From positions 1 to 49,638 of the forward strand of contig URER01000015.1 in the NCBI GenBank assembly GCA_900547005.1: a stretch of 49,638 bases of DNA, read 5' to 3'. This document shows positions 8,323-15,017 of this stretch, piece after piece. Source of the DNA: an uncultured Prevotella sp. (GTDB taxonomy: Bacteria; Bacteroidota; Bacteroidia; Bacteroidales; Bacteroidaceae). The notes under the pieces were generated by a model. That model saw nothing but the letters and a program-made list of their open reading frames with translations. It had not been told where the DNA came from and did no database searches. Position numbers and translations under genes: made by a program. Positions within the stretch are counted from its first letter, which is position 1. The number at the start of each line of letters is the position of its first letter.

Positions 8323-9966
8323 TTACATAGAACATAGGTGCAGGACATCATTCTCGAATGATTCCTTATTGATAGCCTTATTCTTTGTCATCGACCGATA
8401 ATTGTATATCGTTCGCGGAGTGTAGAAAAGCAGATTGGCGATTTCGCTGCTTTCCTTTACGCCCAGCCTGACAAGGGCGAAAATCCTAAGTTCTGTTGTG
8501 AGAGTGTTGTTTTTTGTCTTTATGGCGTGTTCCGGTTGTAAAAGCGAATTAAATTCAGTAATGAAAGTAGGGTATTGGTCGAGGAAAGCCTTATCGAAAT
8601 TGTGCATGAATGTAGCGGCATCCTCGTCAGACAACCGGGAAGAAGTCATGATGCTGAGCAGGTCGTTTACCTGATTTGCCTTTATTTTGCGGCATACCAG
8701 CTTCTGATATTTGCTGAGTCGCTCGATATATTTCGAACATAAGTCGATATAGAGTTTTGCAAGAGCCTCACGTTTCACGTTTGTTACCTGCATTTTAGTG
8801 TTTGACTGTTTCAGACCGCTGTTCAGTAATGCCAGCTCACTGTTCAGTTCCGTCAGTTGCCGGTTGCTTTCCGCAATCTTCCGGCGGTGCTTCGAGAGCA
8901 GTTTGTTCTGTCTGATAATGAATGCCAGTGAGACGATAAGTCCCAACAATAAGATTATAGTCCATGTCAGACTGCTGCGCAACTTGTCGTTTTGCTCTTT
9001 CATCATCTCCTTGTATTTGGATATGATGGCCGGCAGTTTATTGGAGTTGTCGATGATGCGCAGCCTGTTGTTATAGAACTTGGCATCCTCCATTGATAGC
9101 TGTATGTATTGTTCCGCCCGTTTCAGTTGGCTGTCGCCTCCTTTCCTGAACAGCAGCATGGCCAGTTCCTGAAACGAGAGATTCTCCTTTACCGGCGTAA
9201 CGACATCGGTTATCACGGTCCTTATGAGATATTCCTCGTGTTTTTCCTCATCCCCCAAGGCAGCGTATATACACGATATGGCAAAGCAGGCGGTGGAGTA
9301 GAGGCGTGAGTTATAAGGCTCGTTCTCTATCACCTTATTATAATAAGGCAATGACTTGTGTCCGTCGCCGACAACATACATGAAATATTCCCCCATGAGA
9401 TAGTTGTAGTCGTTGGGATATTTCTTGGCAAGAGGAACGGTTCGCTTCAGATATTTAATCTTGTTTTCCCAATAAACGGTTCTGTATTCGCTGTCGTTGC
9501 AGTAGTCGCTCCAGTAAGTGTAGAGCCAGTATTGCGCAAGATTATATTCATAGAGCAAGGTCGAGTCCATCTTGCCTTCGGTCAGTTGGTCCAGATTTGC
9601 CTTAGCCTCGCTGTATAGTCCGCCCGTGGCAAGCAACATGGCTTCGTGAATAGTGTTCAGACAATAATAGTAGTCATTCTTCTCCTTTATAGCGAGTTCG
9701 AGACCTTTCTTAGCGTATGTCATTGCAGAATCAAAGCGGAAGTGATTGTACTCGTTGTATATCTCGTTATACAATTTCATGAGCGTGATTTTGTCTGTTA
9801 CGACTCGCGCGCTCTTCTTTATCATATCTATTTTTTGCTCCTTGTCTTGCGTGTATTGCTCTCTCTTTGCTATCACGCTGTCGAGTTTTTGATATAACGC
9901 TTGTGTCTCTGCTTTGGCAAACAAGTAGGATGTCAGAAGTATGATGATTGTAAAGGTTCTTTTCAT
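8323..9966 (-). CDS. SusR-like membrane-spanning regulator
   Basis: A 547-residue protein with a signal peptide (MKRTFTIIILLTSYLFAKA), a TPR-like helical sensor region (about 25-320) and one transmembrane helix near 333-352 (TWTIILLLGLIVSLAFII). A coiled-coil stretch (355-400) and a C-terminal DNA-binding helix-turn-helix near 490-530 (IFALVRLGVKESSEIANLL, then PRTIYNYRS) complete it. This architecture matches SusR, the maltose-responsive activator of the starch utilisation system, and the regulators of dextran loci. It would sense oligosaccharide in the periplasm and activate the adjacent genes. It is divergent from the GH31 gene. Candidate operators are the GTAC dyads at 10230, 14782 and 14861. 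The length agrees with SusR (about 540). Confidence 0.85.
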   Translation of the reverse strand: MKRTFTIIILLTSYLFAKAETQALYQKLDSVIAKREQYTQDKEQKIDMIKKSARVVTDKITLMKLYNEIYNEYNHFRFDSAMTYAKKGLELAIKEKNDYYYCLNTIHEAMLLATGGLYSEAKANLDQLTEGKMDSTLLYEYNLAQYWLYTYWSDYCNDSEYRTVYWENKIKYLKRTVPLAKKYPNDYNYLMGEYFMYVVGDGHKSLPYYNKVIENEPYNSRLYSTACFAISCIYAALGDEEKHEEYLIRTVITDVVTPVKENLSFQELAMLLFRKGGDSQLKRAEQYIQLSMEDAKFYNNRLRIIDNSNKLPAIISKYKEMMKEQNDKLRSSLTWTIILLLGLIVSLAFIIRQNKLLSKHRRKIAESNRQLTELNSELALLNSGLKQSNTKMQVTNVKREALAKLYIDLCSKYIERLSKYQKLVCRKIKANQVNDLLSIMTSSRLSDEDAATFMHNFDKAFLDQYPTFITEFNSLLQPEHAIKTKNNTLTTELRIFALVRLGVKESSEIANLLFYTPRTIYNYRSMTKNKAINKESFENDVLHLCSM

Positions 9967-9984
9967 AGATATTATATTAATTTA

Positions 9985-10130
9985 TATGCAAAGATAATGC
10001 AAACCGAACGCAATAGAACTTGTTCTAAATTGCTGAGGTGCAGCTTATCTTATGCAAAGATAATGCAAACCGAACGCAATAGAACTTGTTCTAAATTGCT
10101 GAGGTGCAGCTTATCTTATGCAAAGATAAT
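9985..10130. repeat. 66-bp tandem duplication over the susR-like promoter
   Basis: Two complete 66-bp units (9985-10050 and 10051-10116) and the first 14 bases of a third. Each unit start holds CAAAGATA, which on the reverse strand is the -7 box TATCTTTG pointing at the SusR-like gene (9989-9996, 10055-10062, 10121-10128). Each full unit also carries the dyad AGAAC-TT-GTTCT (10015-10026 and 10081-10092). The promoter is therefore present in two or three tandem copies. An 83-residue frame through it (9901-10152) is only the repeat read as 22-codon units. Confidence 0.8.
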
Positions 10131-10229
10131 CAAAAAAAATAAAAGTGCCTAATGTACTTACGCTATTTTTATGGAATAATGTAAATAATTGATATATAGA
10201 GGAATAATGAATCGTATATGACAGTGGAA

Positions 10230-10246
10230 TGTACCGATTGTGTACA
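10230..10246 (+). promoter_or_regulatory. Candidate SusR-type operator upstream of GH31
   Basis: Dyad TGTAC-N7-GTACA. It lies 28 nt upstream of the GH31 -7 box, exactly the spacing of the related 14861-14877 site before the susC -7 box. Operator function is inferred from this repeated geometry beside the divergent regulator. Confidence 0.55.
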
Positions 10247-10274
10247 TGAGAGAATCAAAAGACTAAGTTTTTTA

Positions 10275-10282
10275 TAATTTTG
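10275..10282 (+). promoter_or_regulatory. -7 box of the GH31 promoter
   Basis: TAATTTTG fits the Bacteroidota TAnnTTTG element. No TTTG stands 19-21 bp upstream, which would fit a promoter that depends on an activator. Transcription from here would give a leader of about 540 nt before the GH31 start, containing two repeat elements. Confidence 0.5.
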
Positions 10283-10402
10283 TGTTCGAAATCATTGCGC
10301 ATAGCATTAATGCTTCCCGCCATTAAGGATTACTGCCTGAAATAACCATAAGGCTCAGACCTGTTACGGCAGATTAGCTTAGACGCAGCAACACATGGTT
10401 GC

Positions 10403-10450
10403 GTTACCGGGGCTTGGTAATATCATTACCGAGGCTCTTGTAATCAAAAC
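10403..10450 (-). repeat. 48-bp palindromic dispersed repeat, copy A
   Basis: GTTACC, then a dyad around GGTAATATCATTACC, then TTGTAATCAAAAC. It matches the reverse complement of 25003-25049 with a few differences. It lies in the presumed GH31 leader. Confidence 0.65.
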
Positions 10451-10463
10451 AACCCAAGATAAC

Positions 10464-10741
10464 GGCTCATCCGATAAATACAGGGGGCAACCTATTTCTG
10501 TCGAACAGCATAGTACTATGGCGCAATACTCGAGTAATTTGGGCGCAGTACTCAAGTAATTCCGCTCTGATTACTCAAGTAATTCCGGCCTGATTACTCA
10601 AGTATTTTGGCTTCAGTACCGGAGTAATTCAGGCTTAAATACTCTGAAGTAAATCTGTATTAAGACAGCATGGCGTAAAATGTGTGCAAAGGGCGACATA
10701 ATATCTAATAAAAGACTTCCCTTATATTTATCGGGTGAGCC
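10464..10741 (-). mobile_element. Phased-dyad MITE, copy 2
   Basis: A 278-bp element in reverse orientation to copies 1 and 3. The ends are inverted repeats built on GGCTCAYCCGATAAATA. AAGATAAC occurs directly outside both ends (10456-10463 and 10742-10749), an 8-bp target duplication. Five decamers start at 10527, 10549, 10572, 10595 and 10617, spaced 22-23 bp. No protein is encoded. It lies between the GH31 promoter and gene. With 9985-10450 it accounts for most of the 864-bp gap before GH31. Confidence 0.85.
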
Positions 10742-10830
10742 AAGATAACCACGTCTTTGCAGGGCGGGAAAAAGACTTGAAAAATATAGAACTCACATTA
10801 ATTAATAATTAAAATTAAATTTATTATTGA

Positions 10831-13425
10831 ATGAAAATGACGATTAACCTAAGAAATGTTTTCGGATGTCTTTGCGTGTTCTTGTCGACAGCGGTATCCG
10901 GTCAGCAGCCAAAAGCTGATGACAACGCAATCGTAAAATCGGGAAATGCCCGATTTACAGTTCTCACTCCCGAGATGATTCGTATAGAATATAGTGATAA
11001 AGGTGTGTTTGAAGACCGGGCCACCTTTGTAGTACAGAACCGCAAGATGGATGCCGTGCCGAGCTTCACGAAAAGCGAAGACAGCGACTTCGTGTATATA
11101 ACGACCGACAAACTGACATTGAAGTATCGTAAGAATACCGACCCGAGAACCATCCCCGCATCTCCGGCAAACCTCTCGGTAGTGATGAAGCACAACGGAC
11201 AAAACGTGTTATGGTATCCGGGAAAACCTGATCCGCTAAATCTGAAAGGAACTTGCAGGACGCTTGACGGCAGCAACGGCGACAACAAGCGTGCAGAAAT
11301 GGAAGACGGTATAATCTCACGCTCGGGATGGGCGGTGATAGATGACTCCTGGACTAAAGCACGTCCGGATGGAAGCCGCTCGTTCGCGTTTGCGCCAAAC
11401 GGAGATATGGGCTTCGACTGGTGGGCAGAACGCACCGACCCTTACGCGATGGATACATATTTTATGGGCTACGGTTCAGACTATAAAAAGGCTATATGCG
11501 ACTTCACGAAGATAGCTGGCAAGATACCATTGCCGCCGGCCTACGTGTTCGGATATTGGTATAGCAAGTATGAATCATATTCAGCAGACGACTACCGTCA
11601 GATAATGAAAGACCTTGCTGATAACGATATACCTGCCGATGTCATGATACTTGACATGGACTGGCACTGGAACGGCGACGCCAACAGCCAGTCGGCAGGC
11701 ATAGGCGGCTGGACGGGCTGGTCGTGGAACACCAATCTAATACCTGACCCCAAGGGATTGCTCAAGGAAATACACGACAAGAATTTCAAGATTGCCCTCA
11801 ACCTGCACCCGGCAGACGGTATCGACAAGACGGAGTCGCCAGAGTATTTCGCTCAGATTAGCTCCGCACTCAATGGAAAATATGTCAACGGCAATAACAT
11901 TCCGTGGTACTTGGACTATGCAGACTACTCAAAAGCATTCTTCAACACGATAATACGCTCTCATGAGGGTGAGGGAGTGGACTTCTGGTGGCTCGACTGG
12001 CAGCAGCATCTCACAAGTCCGTACACCTCAGGACTTGGACAAACATTCTGGTGTAACCATGTTTTTTATAATGATATGGTGAGAAACCGTCCCGACAGAC
12101 GCCCCGTAATCTTCCACCGCTGGGGAGGCTTGGGCAGCCATCGCTATCAGATAGGTTTCTCGGGCGATGCACTTATCAATTTCCCGACGCTCGCATTCCA
12201 GCCTTATTTCACTTCTACGGCATCCAATGTGGGTTATGCTTATTGGGGACACGACCTCGGCGGACACGCGTTTACCGATGAAAAGACCGTAAACGACCCG
12301 GAATTAGTGCTCCGCTGGATACAGTTCGGCGTGTTTACTCCGATATTCCGCACCCATGCGACAAAGGATAGCCGCATAGAGCGACGTATTTGGAAGTTTG
12401 AGAATTTCCCTGTTATGCGTGAGGCCGTGAAGTTGCGTTATGCCTTGTTCCCCTACATCTATACTATGGCACGCAAGACATACGACACTGGTATCGGAAT
12501 GTGCCGTCCGCTCTATTATGAATATCCGGAGACGGAAGAGGCATATAAATATGAGGGAGAGTATTTCTTCGGCGACAATATCCTTGTAGCACCTGTGACG
12601 GAGGCATCGGCCAACGGTATTACCACAGCGAAGAAAATATGGTTTCCGGAAGGAAAATGGTGGAGCGCGGCTACAAACGAACTTATCGACGGCGGTTGCG
12701 TGAAGACAATGGACTTCACGATGAATCAGATACCTTATTTCTTCAACGCCAATGCCATGATACCATATAATCCGCCGACAGTGAAGAATGTAACCGAAAG
12801 ACCGGAGAATATGATTCTGAATATTGTGGCCGGCAGTGAGGGAAACGGTTCTTTGTACGAAGACAACGAAGATAATGCAGACTATGCAGCTAAGTATGCC
12901 GTTACGGAATTCTCACATACCGTAAACGGAATGACAGAGACTTATACCATCGCAGCGCGTCAGGGCATTACAGAAGGACTGCCGTCAGCACGCCGGTGGA
13001 CTCTCAGAATATATAACGCTACTCTTCCTGAGAGTGTTAAGGTGAATGGAACTGCACTCGCTAACGGCAAGTGGAGCTATGATGAAAGTTCAAAATGTCT
13101 GACCGTGGAACTTCCGAAGAAGGATTGTTCAGAAGTTGTTACGGCAGAAGTATGTTATTCTGGCAAGACGGGCGTCTCGAAAGTGAACGCCCGTCAGACT
13201 ACTATCTCTTACGACAAGGGGAGCAATACGTTGAATGCAGATTTCGGTGAGAATAAGAAAAGTGTGAGCCTGTCTATCTGCAATCCGGTCGGAATGGAAC
13301 AGATAAATAGAAGCTACTCAAACATTTCAGGCTTTAAGGAAGACCTGACAGCTCTTAATACATCAATGTATATATGCCGGGTGGAAGCCGATAAGGACGT
13401 TACAGTAAGTAAAATATATAAATAA
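10831..13425 (+). CDS. GH31 alpha-glucosidase, secreted
   Basis: An 864-residue glycoside hydrolase family 31 enzyme that removes glucose from non-reducing ends of alpha-glucans. A signal peptide covers about residues 1-24 (ends VSGQQ). Next come the GH31 N-terminal beta-sandwich and the barrel with ILDMDWHW near 270. The nucleophile is probably Asp389 in FWWLDWQ. GYAYWGHDLGGH near 475 and FRTHATKDSR near 510 follow. C-terminal beta domains and a tail ending STSMYICRVE-like complete it. It is the first rightward gene after the regulator and is followed 7 bp later by a SusE-like gene. In a locus with GH66 dextranase it probably acts on isomalto-oligosaccharides, which is an inference. Confidence 0.93.
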   Translation: MKMTINLRNVFGCLCVFLSTAVSGQQPKADDNAIVKSGNARFTVLTPEMIRIEYSDKGVFEDRATFVVQNRKMDAVPSFTKSEDSDFVYITTDKLTLKYRKNTDPRTIPASPANLSVVMKHNGQNVLWYPGKPDPLNLKGTCRTLDGSNGDNKRAEMEDGIISRSGWAVIDDSWTKARPDGSRSFAFAPNGDMGFDWWAERTDPYAMDTYFMGYGSDYKKAICDFTKIAGKIPLPPAYVFGYWYSKYESYSADDYRQIMKDLADNDIPADVMILDMDWHWNGDANSQSAGIGGWTGWSWNTNLIPDPKGLLKEIHDKNFKIALNLHPADGIDKTESPEYFAQISSALNGKYVNGNNIPWYLDYADYSKAFFNTIIRSHEGEGVDFWWLDWQQHLTSPYTSGLGQTFWCNHVFYNDMVRNRPDRRPVIFHRWGGLGSHRYQIGFSGDALINFPTLAFQPYFTSTASNVGYAYWGHDLGGHAFTDEKTVNDPELVLRWIQFGVFTPIFRTHATKDSRIERRIWKFENFPVMREAVKLRYALFPYIYTMARKTYDTGIGMCRPLYYEYPETEEAYKYEGEYFFGDNILVAPVTEASANGITTAKKIWFPEGKWWSAATNELIDGGCVKTMDFTMNQIPYFFNANAMIPYNPPTVKNVTERPENMILNIVAGSEGNGSLYEDNEDNADYAAKYAVTEFSHTVNGMTETYTIAARQGITEGLPSARRWTLRIYNATLPESVKVNGTALANGKWSYDESSKCLTVELPKKDCSEVVTAEVCYSGKTGVSKVNARQTTISYDKGSNTLNADFGENKKSVSLSICNPVGMEQINRSYSNISGFKEDLTALNTSMYICRVEADKDVTVSKIYK

Positions 13426-13432
13426 TAGGAAT

Positions 13433-14731
13433 ATGAAGAAATATGGTTTTCTCATGATGATGATTACGCTGATATGCCCTGTAAAGGCTTTTGGCGGAAT
13501 GTCGAACTCAATAGAGTACACACAATTATATATAGTAGGTGACGCTGTGGCTACAGGATGGGACTTGGGGCAGGCACCCAGTATGATGAGTATCGCTCCC
13601 GGCGTGTTGGAATGGGCAGGTGAACTTAACGGCGGTAAGGAATTTAAGTTTATGAACACGCGTGAAGCCTGGCACAAGCATATTGTTGCTACGGCTTCCG
13701 GTATCACGGCCGAACCTGAAGTAAGCTATTCTCTTGCTTTTTATGCAGACTGGGCTCTTGATGGAAGTAAGGACTGCAAGTTCAAAGTTGCGGAAAGCGG
13801 TAAATATACCATTACGGTAGACCTGAACAGTATGAGGATGAAATTTAGCAAGACTGCCGCTGCAACGGCATGGGCAGATAAGTTTTATCTTACAGGAACA
13901 GCTGTGGACAATCGTGTGATAGAATTGTCAGAATACCATAACGCGGAGTTTAAGGTGGCGTTTGAGTGCAAACAGGGTTTCCTCAAATTGATGAATACAG
14001 AGAAGGAGACTGCTGAAACCAAATATTTTGTTCCGAGATTTCAGGAAGTAGACATTACTTTTGGTGAAGGATATTACAGTCCGCTGTATTCGGCTGACAA
14101 GTCTGCCAATGGTTGGAGCGTAAGCGTAGCCGGTGATTATAACATATATCTTGATAAAAACAGCAAGACATATCTTGCCAGGATGTTCAAACCAAGTAAT
14201 GTGTTGTATCTCGTAGGCGGTTGCTGCGAATTGAAATGGAATTATTGGGATGCCAACAGTTGCCGTTTCTATCCGGACCCCAACCAGCCGGAAGTCATGG
14301 TATGGGAAGGCGAGTTGCGCATAGGTTGGGATGAAACAGCCGACGAACCTAATAAATTCAAGATACTTACAGCGCAAGATTGGTTCCGGGCTACGTATCA
14401 TCCGTATGTAAGCGATGCTTTGGCAGAAGGCAAGACAGATGCCCGTATCTCTGGTGGGGATGACCTGAAATGGACTATCTCGCGAGATGGATATTATCGT
14501 TTGGAACTGAATACCATGACAGAGGAACTCATTGGAACTTTTCTTGGTGAACGGGATGAGTATCTAAGCAAAGAAAATGTTACTATGGGAATAGATAAAC
14601 CGAGAGCAGATGGTGATATGTTTGTCAAACCTGCGTATTTTAATATGCAGGGAATGAAAATGAAAAGTCCCGGTAGAGGATTATGTATATTAGTGGATCG
14701 TAATGGGGTTACAAAACGGTATGTAAAATAA
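13433..14731 (+). CDS. Secreted protein with SusE-like binding modules
   Basis: A 432-residue protein with signal peptide MKKYGFLMMMITLICPVKAFG. It has no clear lipobox, since the Cys is not in an LxGC context. Repeated beta-sandwich modules start with LYIVGDAVATGWD near 29, a diverged middle module, and LYLVGGCCELKWN near 258. Each has the motif order G-D-A/W, W-E-G-E-L and YxxxLNTM of SusE/SusF starch-binding domains. It would bind alpha-glucan outside the cell. The end (YFNMQGMKMKSP, then GLCILVDRNG) resembles the C-terminal tails of three other proteins in this locus. The gene is 7 bp after GH31, so the two share a transcript. A separate promoter for susC follows. Confidence 0.75.
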   Translation: MKKYGFLMMMITLICPVKAFGGMSNSIEYTQLYIVGDAVATGWDLGQAPSMMSIAPGVLEWAGELNGGKEFKFMNTREAWHKHIVATASGITAEPEVSYSLAFYADWALDGSKDCKFKVAESGKYTITVDLNSMRMKFSKTAAATAWADKFYLTGTAVDNRVIELSEYHNAEFKVAFECKQGFLKLMNTEKETAETKYFVPRFQEVDITFGEGYYSPLYSADKSANGWSVSVAGDYNIYLDKNSKTYLARMFKPSNVLYLVGGCCELKWNYWDANSCRFYPDPNQPEVMVWEGELRIGWDETADEPNKFKILTAQDWFRATYHPYVSDALAEGKTDARISGGDDLKWTISRDGYYRLELNTMTEELIGTFLGERDEYLSKENVTMGIDKPRADGDMFVKPAYFNMQGMKMKSPGRGLCILVDRNGVTKRYVK

Positions 14732-14781
14732 CTTATATCGTATTAGAGTTAACATAAGTAATGGTAAAATAATTTCAATAT

Positions 14782-14796
14782 TGTACTTTGAGTACA
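14782..14796 (+). promoter_or_regulatory. Distal GTAC dyad upstream of susC
   Basis: Perfect inverted repeat TGTACTTTGAGTACA, with half-sites identical to the 10230 dyad but a 5-nt spacer. Its centre is 80 bp upstream of the centre of the proximal site at 14861. It may be a second regulator site. Confidence 0.45.
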
Positions 14797-14860
14797 TTTC
14801 TTGATTATATGTAATTTGTTGATATTTAGAATGTTATCTTAAATGAAGTGTGTCAGGAAA

Positions 14861-14877
14861 TGTACTTGCTATGTACT
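14861..14877 (+). promoter_or_regulatory. Proximal candidate SusR-type operator of susC
   Basis: TGTAC-N7-GTACT, 17 bp, separated by 28 nt from the -7 box at 14906. It has the same half-sites, spacer and distance as the site at 10230 before GH31. Confidence 0.55.
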
Positions 14878-14905
14878 TTGATAAATAATGATTACCTATT
14901 TGTTA

Positions 14906-14913
14906 TATCTTTG
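14906..14913 (+). promoter_or_regulatory. -7 box of the susC promoter
   Basis: TATCTTTG matches TAnnTTTG. The nearest upstream TTTG is 25 bp away, outside the usual 19-21, which suggests activator dependence. The 5' leader to the susC start would be about 100 nt. Confidence 0.6.
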
Positions 14914-15017
14914 CAAAAGAATGAACCACTCATTATAAAAAGTGGATTCAAGAACGCTTTTGGCAATTAATTAAAGACCTATACAGAAATATTATTAACA
15001 ATAAAACGTACAAAAAC

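Noticed and set aside
9901..10152. An 83-residue frame with a repeated 22-residue unit
   Set aside because: It is the 66-bp promoter duplication read in one frame, since 66 bp keeps frame. It overlaps the start of the regulator on the other strand and has no homology I recognise.
10299..10400. Possible riboswitch in the long GH31 leader
   Set aside because: I could not match it to any known riboswitch consensus. The palindromes there belong to dispersed repeats.
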